Assembly: GCF_025989125.1 (NCBI RefSeq)
Contig: NZ_JAPDNR010000001.1
Location: 3,950,301 to 4,014,300 of the forward strand
Length of the DNA stretch: 64,000 nucleotides
Direction: 5' to 3'
From: Chitinophaga nivalis
Lineage (GTDB): Bacteria; Bacteroidota; Bacteroidia; Chitinophagales; Chitinophagaceae
The notes beneath the pieces were generated by a model that was given only the letters and a program-made list of their open reading frames with translations, was not told the origin of the DNA and searched no databases. The position numbers and the translations under genes are program-made. Positions 36,105 through 44,176 of the stretch are shown here, in pieces (position 1 is the stretch's first letter; every line of letters starts with the position of its first letter).

Positions 36105-36329
36105 ATGAAAAAGAAAATTGCCAAAAAACTATCGCTTAAGAAAATCAACATTGCCGCTTTAACACCCGCCAGCCAACAGCATGTGAATGGCGGCATAGAT
36201 CTGGGAATCACTGTTTATGTCAAGAGTTGTATTGTATACTGCGATACTGATATTGAAACCAGGATGATTAAATGTTTTGTTACAGTTGACCCCAGATGTG
36301 CCCTTTCCCGTGTACTTAATAATTGTTAA
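36105..36329 (+). CDS. Class I lanthipeptide-like precursor peptide
   Basis: A 74-residue peptide. The leader (MKKKIAKKLSLKKINIAALT, then PASQQHVNGG) is lysine-rich with the KLSLKK and IAxL pattern of Bacteroidota class I lanthipeptide leaders. It ends in a double glycine at residues 29-30, the usual cut site of a peptidase-containing transporter. The following 44-residue core has five Cys (42, 46, 57, 65, 74) and six Thr/Ser (Thr36, Ser41, Thr48, Thr52, Thr60, Ser68) that could form thioether rings. No dehydratase, cyclase or transporter gene is in the window. It is therefore an orphan precursor, a disulfide-bonded peptide, or a substrate of enzymes encoded elsewhere. The P450 upstream may be a tailoring enzyme. 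Confidence 0.6.
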   Translation: MKKKIAKKLSLKKINIAALTPASQQHVNGGIDLGITVYVKSCIVYCDTDIETRMIKCFVTVDPRCALSRVLNNC

Positions 36330-36435
36330 GCCAGGAATGTCAGCGGATTTCTTTCGTCGATTTACCAGTTGTATAACGCAGTGCAGCTATCACCAAAGCT
36401 GGTATCTGCAAAATAACTAATTGTCATGGTGGGAA

Positions 36436-36515
36436 AGTACCGGATGGATTGGGATCAGACTATTACAAAAAGATTGTACCATAGAGAGCACAAGGCCACA
36501 CTTAGTGTGGCCTTG
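36436..36515. repeat. Dispersed motif, short copy C, with hairpin
   Basis: Begins AAAGTACCGG, ends TTGTACCATAGAGAGCACA and corresponds to 3213-3330 with an internal loss of about 65 bases. It is followed by a perfect 11-bp hairpin, CAAGGCCACAC (36491-36501) with GTGTGGCCTTG (36505-36515), which has no strong T tract. Hairpins also follow the other copies. Confidence 0.45.
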
Positions 36516-36569
36516 TAGTTACAAATTCATTTGTTGATAAAGTACGTCGGTGATACCGGGCAGTGCAGG

Positions 36570-36929
36570 TTACTTATCCCGCTTCTTTTGTCCCCATAAA
36601 TGTAGCTGCTTTAATATTACAATCAGTTCCGTTGCCTTTTCGGTGTGTTTGTAAATAGTTTGTGGTGGCACCGTTCCGGCGATATGCTCTTTCAGCACTA
36701 ATCCTTCACTCACCATTTCCGATAATCGTTTACCCAATATCTGATCAGATAAAGAGGGAAACTTTTCTTTCAGACGATTGAACTGATTTACTCCCAGGGT
36801 TATACTGCAGAGGATCTCCATTTTCCATCGGGCACTGATCGTTCTTAAAATATCATTCACGTCATGAGCGTCGGCCAATAGCTGACGATTATGCGCGTTT
36901 GATGAACTCGTTTTAATGTTGCTGGCCAT
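36570..36929 (-). CDS. HxlR-family transcriptional regulator
   Basis: 119 residues with the HxlR winged helix: ISARWKMEILCSITLGVNQF, NRLKEKFPSLSDQILGKRLS, EMVSEGLVLKEHIAGTVPPQ and YKHTEKATELIVIL. Such proteins bind as dimers next to the divergent gene they control, often in response to oxidants or reactive carbonyls. No Cys is present in the N-terminal arm, unlike the thiol-sensing members. It is divergent from an alpha/beta hydrolase gene 83 bases away, and a CTCAC-N6-GTGAG dyad lies in the gap, so control of that hydrolase is likely. Confidence 0.92.
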   Translation of the reverse strand: MASNIKTSSSNAHNRQLLADAHDVNDILRTISARWKMEILCSITLGVNQFNRLKEKFPSLSDQILGKRLSEMVSEGLVLKEHIAGTVPPQTIYKHTEKATELIVILKQLHLWGQKKRDK

Positions 36930-36945
36930 ATTGCTGATTTAATAA

Positions 36946-36961
36946 CTCACTTTTAGGTGAG
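36946..36961. promoter_or_regulatory. Dyad CTCAC-N6-GTGAG between HxlR and hydrolase genes
   Basis: A perfect 5-6-5 inverted repeat 17 bases upstream of the HxlR start, in the shared divergent promoter. Size and position fit an HxlR dimer operator; binding is inferred. Confidence 0.5.
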
Positions 36962-37011
36962 ATATTGGTCACGGTGTAATGTGTAGATAAATTTGCCAAA
37001 AATAATTTAAA

Positions 37012-37815
37012 ATGGACTACAAAAGAATAAGAGGGGTAGTTATATCTACGCTATTATCTCTACTGCTATTCAGTAACAGTTATGCACAATCCCCCAAGAT
37101 ACCACCAGTGTATGTACTGGTACACGGTGCATGGCATGGCGGATGGTGCTGGCAGCGGGTCAGCGGTATGCTGCGTGGAAACGGTGCTACGGTATATACG
37201 CCTACACTCAGCGGACTTGGGGAACACCGGAATACAGTAAGCCCTGTCGTGAATCTTGAAACACATATTACAGACATCGTGAACCTAATAGAGATGGAAG
37301 ACCTGCACGATGTGATATTGGTAGGTCACAGTTATGCCGGCGCAGTGATAACAGGTGTGGCAGATCGGATACCGCAAAGGCTGCGTAAACTGGTGTTCCT
37401 GGATCCGGTATTGGTGGAAAGTGGTCAGAGTGTGCTATCCGCTATTAATGCGCCATCGGTAACATCATATGTCACAGAATCAGCAGCGAAAAATGGTGGG
37501 TTAACCATTTCGTCGTGGCCCGTATCCGTATTCGGTATAAAAGATACTGCAGATGCCCGCTGGGTAGGACAAAGGCTTACCGGGCAACCATTCCGGACCT
37601 TTACCCAAAAGCTGACTTTAGTTCATCCATTCGGTAATCACCTGCCATTGATTTTTATCGCCTGTACAGCGGAGATTAATCCTGCGTTTGCACATTTTGC
37701 GAGGAGTGCTAAAAATGATAAGAAATGGAAATATTTTGAATTGGTAACAGGGCATGATGCGATGATGACAGCTCCAAAAGAAACCGCTACACTCATTGAA
37801 TCCTTCGCCGATTAA
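37012..37815 (+). CDS. Secreted alpha/beta-fold hydrolase
   Basis: 267 residues with a signal peptide (GVVISTLLSLLLFSNSYAQS). The fold is seen in YVLVHGAWHGGWCWQRVSG, the nucleophile elbow VGHSYAGAVI (catalytic Ser), LVFLDP, and the terminal GHDAMM with the catalytic His. The closest pattern is the small plant-esterase-like (salicylate esterase or hydroxynitrile lyase type) group, which hydrolyses small esters; the substrate is unknown. It should be periplasmic or secreted. It is divergent from the HxlR regulator and stands alone, with a hairpin behind it at 37824-37868. Confidence 0.9.
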   Translation: MDYKRIRGVVISTLLSLLLFSNSYAQSPKIPPVYVLVHGAWHGGWCWQRVSGMLRGNGATVYTPTLSGLGEHRNTVSPVVNLETHITDIVNLIEMEDLHDVILVGHSYAGAVITGVADRIPQRLRKLVFLDPVLVESGQSVLSAINAPSVTSYVTESAAKNGGLTISSWPVSVFGIKDTADARWVGQRLTGQPFRTFTQKLTLVHPFGNHLPLIFIACTAEINPAFAHFARSAKNDKKWKYFELVTGHDAMMTAPKETATLIESFAD

Positions 37816-37823
37816 AACAAAGA

Positions 37824-37884
37824 CGTTGTTGCATAAATAGGGGTGGTGCCATTATTGATGCAACAACGCCTTTACATTGTTTTT
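37824..37884 (+). terminator. Possible terminator hairpin
   Basis: Arms CGTTGTTGCAT (37824-37834) and ATGCAACAACG (37858-37868) pair perfectly around a 23-base loop and are followed by CCTTTACATTGTTTTT. It fits the end of the hydrolase transcript, although the loop is long. Confidence 0.5.
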
Positions 37885-39030
37885 AAATTGATAAGGAGTT
37901 CGGGTACCATAGGATCGATTGCTTAGTCGTTAGGTGTGGGGTGTTTTTTAGTTGTGTGTTTGAGAGCATGGTGTTTACATCCCTTGTTTTACCATATCAC
38001 TACAATGATAACATTGCTTTGTTATTCTATTAGAAACTTTTCCCTTGTTAATGTATTCGTCCCTAAGTTGGAAGTCTTTTCTTTTTACATCAATTATTGG
38101 ATAAGTAAATGCTACCATTATTTATTGTCAAGGGTTTTTACAAAAAAATAAAGTGGACGCATATACGAAAAGCTTATTCCTTTTAGTCGGTGAGTGGAGC
38201 TATTTAACCTGTTTCTAACGAGGTATTGACTGGATATAATATGTTCAGTTGTACCAGGGGAATGTAGGGATACCTGAAATATAAGTTATAACTACCTGGA
38301 TCTATCCTGTACTTTCAATTAATCCAATGCTATTTTTATTTAAAGATAACCGCTGCTTTTATTCCTGTTTTAAGAGTATTGCTAATGAGCTATGATGGGT
38401 GAGGAATAGACATGCGAAAAAATATGTGTTGCCACATTAATTGAGTAGGGTAGGGTTGATTAATTTCACTGTGATACGATTAGATATAAGGAATGGAGAA
38501 TGTAACACTCACCTGTTTAGTATAATAATGTTGATGGAATTTCATTATTTTAAAAATTATTTACTACACGATTTTTAATAAGACATAAACGATAGTAGCC
38601 TGATGTTTTATAAATGCTGCCGGTGGGATGTGCCTTGTTATAATTGGTGGGCAGTACCTAATACTAGGTATGAGGTAATGTATATCCGATTTGCTGTACT
38701 GATCTTCATCGTGCCGGTTGGTCAGCTGTCAGCTTATAATTAGAATATTTGTAAGGCTTGAATAGTCAGCAGATAGCTGTCGGAATGGATGCATAAAAGG
38801 AGCGTGGGTATGCTCATTCCCTACTTTTTTCTATCGCTATTCTTTTCTTCTGCATGCACACGCATCTTGCCTTTGGTAAATGAAATATCGGTTCTCCTTA
38901 AATAATATAAAATCCATTTTGCTATTAGCGGTAGCTGCAGGGAGGTTGAATTGTTGTTCCATATTAGCACACTTAATTTTATGCAAAAGTGCGCTGTTTT
39001 ATTTCAGCATGGATTAACGAACATACATCT
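37885..39030. other. Long AT-rich stretch without a clear gene
   Basis: About 1.1 kb with no convincing protein or RNA gene. One short minus frame at 38837-38962 starts MEQQFNLPAATANSKMDFIL and gives 41 residues; it may be a small gene or a relic, and I do not call it. Near 38800-38830 a weak hairpin (GGGTATG with CATTCCC) is followed by TACTTTTTT. The region may be eroded mobile DNA like that on the left of the window. Confidence 0.35.
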
Positions 39031-39036
39031 TAACAG

Positions 39037-39093
39037 GCTGCTTGCTTTGGAAAAAGCAAGCAGCTGTCTACATTCCCTTTGAGACAGCTGCTT
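39037..39093 (-). terminator. Two overlapping hairpins after nikR
   Basis: On the minus strand, AAGCAGCTGTCT and AGACAGCTGCTT (39058-39093) form a perfect 12-bp stem followed by GCTTTTT, a good terminator for the urease-nikR operon. A second perfect stem, GCTGCTTGCTT (39037-39047) with AAGCAAGCAGC (39054-39064), shares seven bases with it, so the two exclude each other. Confidence 0.75.
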
Positions 39094-39131
39094 ATTGTTT
39101 CTATAGCGTCTTTATACCTGCCTGTTGATCC

Positions 39132-39542
39132 TTAATTAATCTTCGTCATAGATAACTCTCCATGTATAATGCCTTTTACCGCCGTCAATGCATTGGCCAG
39201 CTGTTTTAACAGGGTGGCCTTTCCTTTGACGGCAATAATTTCCATACAGTTGTCGTGGTCCAGGTGAATGTGCTGGGAACAAAGGATCAAATGATGATAA
39301 TCATGCTGGATATCTGTGATCTTGTCCAGCAGGTCTCTCTTATGATGATCAAACAGCAAGGTAATAGAGCCACCTACTACTTCATCTGACTGCCATTGTT
39401 TTTCGACTTCTATCCGCTGGATGAGATGGCGGATGGCCTGCGACCGGTTGGGAAACTGGTTGTCTTCAATATAATTATCCAATAACTGCAATACATTTTT
39501 CTCTATGGAGACACCAAATCTTACAACTTTCATATGCGGCAT
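39132..39542 (-). CDS. nikR: Nickel-responsive regulator NikR
   Basis: 136 residues. A ribbon-helix-helix DNA-binding domain (VVRFGVSIEKNVLQLLDNYI, NQFPNRSQAIRHLIQ) is joined to an ACT-like nickel domain. The square-planar nickel ligands known from E. coli NikR align to His80, His91, His93 and Cys99 (HIHLDHDNC), all present. It should repress nickel uptake genes, or control urease genes, when nickel is bound. It is the last gene of the run that begins with ureA, 14 bases behind a porin gene. The start could also be the Met at residue 4; the frame is otherwise unambiguous. Confidence 0.95.
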   Translation of the reverse strand: MPHMKVVRFGVSIEKNVLQLLDNYIEDNQFPNRSQAIRHLIQRIEVEKQWQSDEVVGGSITLLFDHHKRDLLDKITDIQHDYHHLILCSQHIHLDHDNCMEIIAVKGKATLLKQLANALTAVKGIIHGELSMTKIN

Positions 39543-39556
39543 TTAAAACTTACAAC

Positions 39557-40762
39557 TTAGAATGCATTGACCAGGTACAGCACACCAACGGCAAACAGGC
39601 TGGAACGCTGGTGCGCATTGGCATCGGCGATCACGTTGCGGTACTTCACCTGGTTGTTATAGTAATAACCAAACAACTTCATGTTCTGACTGGCAATAGG
39701 TTTATATTCCAATCCTGCAAGCAGACCAATATTCTGCCGGAAGTTCTTTCCCGGCGCAGCACTATTTTTCGTCTGACTGGCAGATTCGAAAATACCTTTG
39801 GTCGTAATAAACCATCCCGGAACAAATTCATAGTCCAGTCTTAAAACGGCGCCTTTATAATTGATGTCCCTGGCAAATGCCGGTGTGAAATCGGGATGGA
39901 GCCGTTGCTGGTACTTGTTGACGGAAGGAGATGCTATGTTGACATAATCTACCGCCATAGCGGCCCATTGCAGGTCCAGATAACCTTTCAGTTTGTTCAG
40001 CACCACCTTATTACCCAATGCCACGGCATGATTGGTTTTGCCAGACGCATACTGTGCAATATCGTAACTCCAGAAGGTATGGAGCTTTTGGTCAAACATT
40101 TTACCTAACCAGCTCGCATATACGCCCATGGGTGTTTTGGATCCCTTCAGGCCATCAGCAGCATAACCGGCATTGGTATAGGTGGTATTGAAGGCATTAT
40201 TGTAGGTATTGTGCAGCTGCAGGAAGAAGCCATGGTTTTTGTTTACCTGGTATCCCAGCCGTACACCCATCAGGAATAAATTGGTCTGGAAGTTCACAAA
40301 CTCTGAGTACTGATACTCGTAGGTAGGGTTGGTTTCAAACTCCCAGTTCCCTACATAGGCGGCTTGTTTCCCCACATTGACGGACCACTTTTTCCCGTTC
40401 CCGAATTTATAGTTGACAGATGCGATGTCTAAAGAAGCAGGCGCGTTGTCCAGATCTCTTTGTACCTGCGATCTGTTGAGCCGGTAGCGGATCCGGAAAT
40501 CCAGGTCCGGCAAGATGGTACCTAATACTTCAATGCGGGCCTCATTGAGGCGCATAGCCGATTGTTTGTCTCCGTCCGGAATCTCCAGGGAACTACGCAG
40601 CAAAAAATTCATATGAACATTTTGCAGTGCTTCCGGCCTCTTTTTTATTAAAGGAGCAGATACTTCTTTGGTCGTATCGCTGGCAGGTACCGGTGCTGTC
40701 TGAGCAAACAGGTAACCAGATAAACAAACAAAGCTTACAGTCAGAACGAGTTTCATTTTCAT
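39557..40762 (-). CDS. OprO/P-type outer-membrane porin
   Basis: 401 residues with a signal peptide (KLVLTVSFVCLSGYLFAQ). A beta-barrel rich in aromatic strand ends follows (DLDFRIRYRLNRSQVQRDLD, SVNVGKQAAYVGNWEFETNP, GVRLGYQVNKNHGFFLQLHN, LAGLEYKPIASQNMKLFGYY). The pattern is that of the phosphate-selective porin O/P group in Bacteroidota, which have varied substrates. It lies between hypB and nikR in the urease run, so passage of nickel or urea through the outer membrane is a reasonable guess, but nothing in the sequence proves it. A spacer of 42 bases to hypB and 14 to nikR supports co-transcription. Confidence 0.8.
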   Translation of the reverse strand: MKMKLVLTVSFVCLSGYLFAQTAPVPASDTTKEVSAPLIKKRPEALQNVHMNFLLRSSLEIPDGDKQSAMRLNEARIEVLGTILPDLDFRIRYRLNRSQVQRDLDNAPASLDIASVNYKFGNGKKWSVNVGKQAAYVGNWEFETNPTYEYQYSEFVNFQTNLFLMGVRLGYQVNKNHGFFLQLHNTYNNAFNTTYTNAGYAADGLKGSKTPMGVYASWLGKMFDQKLHTFWSYDIAQYASGKTNHAVALGNKVVLNKLKGYLDLQWAAMAVDYVNIASPSVNKYQQRLHPDFTPAFARDINYKGAVLRLDYEFVPGWFITTKGIFESASQTKNSAAPGKNFRQNIGLLAGLEYKPIASQNMKLFGYYYNNQVKYRNVIADANAHQRSSLFAVGVLYLVNAF

Positions 40763-40804
40763 ATATCAGATTCAATTTTTCAGAGGAAAGGCGGCCGGAT
40801 ACTA

Positions 40805-41512
40805 TTATTGTTTCCGGGCCTTTTTCTCTTTTACTTTTTCCTCCAGCCAGTTGCACCATTCATCAATACCTTCTCCGGTTAAGGTGCTCACCTGCATCGC
40901 CGAAAGATCAGGATTTACTTCCCGGGCATCTTTAATGGCAGCTTCTACGGAGAACGGAACGTAGGGGAGGAGATCCGCTTTTGATACCACCATCAATTCG
41001 CTGGTTAAAAACATCCGCGGATATTTTTTAGGTTTATCATCTCCTTCGGTAGATGCCAGTAAGGTTACCCGATAATCTTCGCCCAGGTCAAACGCCGACG
41101 GACAAACGAGATTACCTACGTTTTCAATAATCAGCAGGTCTACCTCCGTCAGGTCTATATGGTCCAGCGCCTGGTATATCATCTGCGCTTCTATATGACA
41201 CATACCGCCGGTAACGATCTGTAAGGCATTGATGCCCACATCCCGTAACCGCACCGCATCCCTTTCTGTTTCAGGATCACCTACCAGTACGGCAATTTTT
41301 AATTTATCCTGCAGGCGTCTGCCGGTTTCCTGCAGTAAGGTGGTTTTACCACTGCCCGGAGAAGAACATATATTGAGGATCAATACATCCGGCACTTTAT
41401 CTTTAATTGCTTTGGCAACAAAATCGTTGGCCTTTAACAGGTTCAAAGTGGTATTGTCACACTGCACGGAACCGGCCGGCATTCTGTTGCTTTTAGGTTT
41501 AGTATCAATCAT
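40805..41512 (-). CDS. hypB: Nickel-insertion GTPase HypB
   Basis: 235 residues. The P-loop is CSSPGSGKTTLLQE, followed by GDPETERDAVRLRD, the metal-binding region around GGMCHIEAQM, IIENVGNLVCPSAFDLGED and the VSKADLL guanine-recognition part. HypB delivers nickel with HypA to hydrogenase and, in Helicobacter, also to urease. The N-terminus has no His-rich store. Here it sits directly in the urease run, 11 bases before hypA, and no hydrogenase gene is in the window, so urease maturation is the most likely job. Confidence 0.94.
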   Translation of the reverse strand: MIDTKPKSNRMPAGSVQCDNTTLNLLKANDFVAKAIKDKVPDVLILNICSSPGSGKTTLLQETGRRLQDKLKIAVLVGDPETERDAVRLRDVGINALQIVTGGMCHIEAQMIYQALDHIDLTEVDLLIIENVGNLVCPSAFDLGEDYRVTLLASTEGDDKPKKYPRMFLTSELMVVSKADLLPYVPFSVEAAIKDAREVNPDLSAMQVSTLTGEGIDEWCNWLEEKVKEKKARKQ

Positions 41513-41523
41513 GGTAGTTATTT

Positions 41524-41865
41524 TTAGTTTAGAAATTCAACTTTGCTGATGCGCAGTTCTTCGCCCTGCACAATTTTTCTGGAAGGTGTGCCACATGCGC
41601 ATACAAACCTGTGCCGGATCACGGTGAAGTGTTGGTCACAGGTGTCGCAGTGTGCCACAATCGGCAACAACACGACTTCCAGGTCTATATGAGCCAGCTG
41701 CGGCTCATCACGTATCAATGCTTCAAAGGCATTCTGGATCAGGATGGGTTGTACATTACATAACAGCCCTGCTTCTACCTGCACCTTGGTGATGCGGTCG
41801 AACTTCTCCGGATGGTTTTCCTGAAGCGTATTGAAAATATCTCTGACTATCGGCACTTCATGCAT
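41524..41865 (-). CDS. hypA: Nickel metallochaperone HypA
   Basis: 113 residues from the ATG complementary to 41863-41865. This start gives the invariant Met-His-Glu N-terminus whose His2 binds nickel; the longer open frame overlaps ureD and is not family-like. The zinc site is formed by CDTC and, fifteen residues later, CAC. The body (PIVRDIFNTLQENHPEKFDR, VQVEAGLLCNVQPILIQNAF) is typical. HypA hands nickel to the HypB GTPase and, in some bacteria, to the urease UreE-UreG complex. It lies between ureD and hypB on the same strand, 11 bases from hypB. Confidence 0.92.
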   Translation of the reverse strand: MHEVPIVRDIFNTLQENHPEKFDRITKVQVEAGLLCNVQPILIQNAFEALIRDEPQLAHIDLEVVLLPIVAHCDTCDQHFTVIRHRFVCACGTPSRKIVQGEELRISKVEFLN

Positions 41866-41903
41866 GGCTTCCTGTTTAATGTTTCCGGGGCAACCGCCCC
41901 AGG

Positions 41904-42845
41904 CTACAATTTGGCAACCGCTTTTTTGGCGGCCACCTTTTTGGCTGGCTGCCTTTTGGTAGCAGGTGTTGCTTTCTTCTTCAAAGTCTGTTTGCTGGCA
42001 GTAACTTTTGCGGGCGTCTTCACAGGCTCCATATCGGCAGTATGATGGCGGATGAAACTCCAGCACATATCACCGATGTTGGACAGCCACTCGTGCATGG
42101 CATCGCCGCTTTCTCCCAGGGCCCTGATCAGCAGCGTGTTGGGCCCACTCATGGTAAACCCGTAACGCATGTCCACAAATTGCTCCGTCAGCACTTCATC
42201 CAGCTCCTCCTTAAATGCCTTCGCATATTCAGAAACGATCAGTAAGGTCCCCTGATGGGTATGTCCTTCAAAGAATAACATACGTTCCAGTGGCTGTTTA
42301 CGCGGCGCCATTAACTGGTTGTCAAAGAACACCAGTTTTCCGCCACTGTAGACTTTTGTCCGGCTATGCAGTTTCGAAAACTCAAACCGCTCGCCGGAGT
42401 GGATACGGCCACCACTGATGATATCTCCCCATATCAGGTGTCCGTTTGCCGCCACCTCTATCAGGTTGTCCATATCGAAAATGGCGTTTTTGAACGGGAT
42501 GGTGGGCTGAGGCAGATATTGTAAGATCGCATGTTCATCTACTTTCACATGCATCGCCTGGGAAGCCCCCTTTTTCATGGGGTGTACCTTATTGAAAGAT
42601 TGGGTAAACAGCTTCATTTCCACGTGTTCCGGGCAATGCACGCTTACCTGCAGCGCGTCGCCATCCATGACGCCGGGAGAGTAACACATCATCATCACCT
42701 CCAGGTGATCCTGCAGGCGCTTGGAACCATAGTGTACCACTTTATAGGGAATATCAAAATAACTGTTCACCAGCAGGGTTTTGGCCCCCTCCCGCTTGCA
42801 GCTAATGTCAACCCTGCTTGTCAGTGAATTATCCCTATTTATCAT
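41904..42845 (-). CDS. ureD: Urease accessory protein UreD with basic tail
   Basis: 313 residues. Residues 1-270 follow UreD (UreH): LLVNSYFDIPYKVVHYGSKR, VMMMCYSPGVMDGDALQVSV, AILQYLPQPTIPFKNAIFDM, DIISGGRIHSGERFEFSKL. UreD scaffolds the UreF-UreG complex on apo-urease and carries nickel through an internal tunnel. The final 40 residues are a Lys/Ala/Thr/Pro-rich tail (VKTPAKVTASKQTLKKKATP, KRQPAKKVAAKKAVAKL) that the family does not normally have. It resembles histone-H1-like tails and may bind nucleic acid, membranes or partner proteins. The gene lies 10 bases behind ureG. Confidence 0.93.
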   Translation of the reverse strand: MINRDNSLTSRVDISCKREGAKTLLVNSYFDIPYKVVHYGSKRLQDHLEVMMMCYSPGVMDGDALQVSVHCPEHVEMKLFTQSFNKVHPMKKGASQAMHVKVDEHAILQYLPQPTIPFKNAIFDMDNLIEVAANGHLIWGDIISGGRIHSGERFEFSKLHSRTKVYSGGKLVFFDNQLMAPRKQPLERMLFFEGHTHQGTLLIVSEYAKAFKEELDEVLTEQFVDMRYGFTMSGPNTLLIRALGESGDAMHEWLSNIGDMCWSFIRHHTADMEPVKTPAKVTASKQTLKKKATPATKRQPAKKVAAKKAVAKL

Positions 42846-42855
42846 TGTCGTTGGA

Positions 42856-43464
42856 TTATGCTTCTAATAATGCGTATTTTTTGATCCAGGCGATCACATC
42901 GCTCAGTCCTTGTTTTTCCCGGATATTGGTTTTAAGGAATGGCTTGTCGCCCCGCATTTTTTTAGCGTCTCTTTCCATTACCTCCAGACTGGCGCCTACA
43001 TACGGTGCCAGATCTATTTTGTTGATCAGCAGTAAGTCGGACCTGGTAATACCAGGGCCTCCTTTACGGGGTATTTTCTCGCCTTCTGCCACGTCTATCA
43101 CGAAGATGGTTACATCTGCCAGGTCAGGGCTGAAGGTAGCCGCCAGGTTATCACCACCGCTTTCTATAAATACAAGTTCTGTATCCGGATGAAGTTTTAC
43201 CAGCTCCTCTACGGCTTCCAGGTTCATAGAGGCGTCTTCCCGGATAGCTGTATGCGGACATCCGCCTGTTTCAACACCACGGATTCTTTCCGCAGGAAGC
43301 TTGGAATTTTTAATCATGAACTGCGCATCCTCTTTGGTGTAGATATCATTCGTAACTACACAGATGCTGTAGTCATCACTCATCGCTCTGGTAAGCGCTT
43401 CTATCAGGGCTGTCTTCCCGGACCCTACAGGGCCGGCCACACCTACTTTTACATATTTCGTCAT
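42856..43464 (-). CDS. ureG: Urease accessory GTPase UreG
   Basis: 202 residues, full length. P-loop GVAGPVGSGKTALIEALTRA, the nickel/zinc-binding CPH in GGCPHTAIREDASMN, SGGDNLAATFSPDLAD and the NKIDLAPYVG guanine-specificity motif are all intact. UreG uses GTP hydrolysis to load nickel into urease together with UreD, UreE and UreF in the cytoplasm. It lies between ureF (25 bases) and ureD (10 bases) in the usual order of the operon. Confidence 0.96.
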   Translation of the reverse strand: MTKYVKVGVAGPVGSGKTALIEALTRAMSDDYSICVVTNDIYTKEDAQFMIKNSKLPAERIRGVETGGCPHTAIREDASMNLEAVEELVKLHPDTELVFIESGGDNLAATFSPDLADVTIFVIDVAEGEKIPRKGGPGITRSDLLLINKIDLAPYVGASLEVMERDAKKMRGDKPFLKTNIREKQGLSDVIAWIKKYALLEA

Positions 43465-43489
43465 GTCACAATAATTTAAAGTTTAATGA

Positions 43490-44176
43490 TCAGGAGATGT
43501 AAATACGGGTATACAGTTTTTCATGCTGCATACACTTTATCTCCTGTCCTATACAACATAATCCCAACTGCTGCTCGTCCATATCCTTTTGTTTGCTGAC
43601 CAGCTTCGTAATCACCGGTTGTAGTTCAAACAGTATTTTCTGCCCGACAGTCTGACTGATAGGTACTGTCTTCGCGCAGTTGGTGATAATACCATTCAGC
43701 GTGTTATAGTAAAAGGCGCTGAGGGCATCTTCTGTACTGATGCCAGCGGCCTTCACATATAACCCGAAGGCGATGGCGTAATGCCCGTGCAGTTCCCCGC
43801 TTTGTATGGCTTCCGCGTACTTCTTGCAAACAGGATATACCTTCAGCTCATTCACCAGTTTCAGGAACCGGATCGCCAGTTTTTTACTGGCATCTCTGAT
43901 CTCATAGGGTGCCTTCAGGGCGGTCACCAGTATGTCCAGTTCCGTCAGTTGCTCCCACCTTTTTTTTCCTGCAGGTAAGGTGATGGTCCTGTAAAGGAAA
44001 GCAGCGTCGTTGTAATAGATACTGTGCTCGAGCATCGTTCTGGCATACTCGGCAGCTGAACTGTTATCATGCACAATGCCGGCATTCACATAAGACTCCA
44101 GCCCATAGGAATGCGTAAAGCTTCCTATGGGGAACATGGAGTCATTAACCTGTAACAGTGTTAATAGTTTCTGCAT
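43490..44176 (-). CDS. ureF: Urease accessory protein UreF
   Basis: 228 residues, all-helical, with the signature MFPIGSFTHSYGLESYVNAG near the N-terminus and TVPISQTVGQKILFELQPVI towards the C-terminus. UreF recruits UreG to the UreD-urease complex and gates its GTPase. The start codon follows the ureE stop with no gap (TAAATG on the minus strand), which suggests coupled translation. Nothing unusual in length or motifs. Confidence 0.94.
   Translation of the reverse strand: MQKLLTLLQVNDSMFPIGSFTHSYGLESYVNAGIVHDNSSAAEYARTMLEHSIYYNDAAFLYRTITLPAGKKRWEQLTELDILVTALKAPYEIRDASKKLAIRFLKLVNELKVYPVCKKYAEAIQSGELHGHYAIAFGLYVKAAGISTEDALSAFYYNTLNGIITNCAKTVPISQTVGQKILFELQPVITKLVSKQKDMDEQQLGLCCIGQEIKCMQHEKLYTRIYIS

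Noticed and set aside
37936..38151. 71-codon plus frame in the long AT-rich spacer
   Set aside because: It begins inside low-complexity sequence, is rich in Phe, Tyr and Cys without pattern, and has no neighbour or motif in support.
41866..42066. N-terminal extension of HypA to 42066
   Set aside because: It overlaps ureD, and it would hide the Met-His-Glu N-terminus needed for nickel binding.
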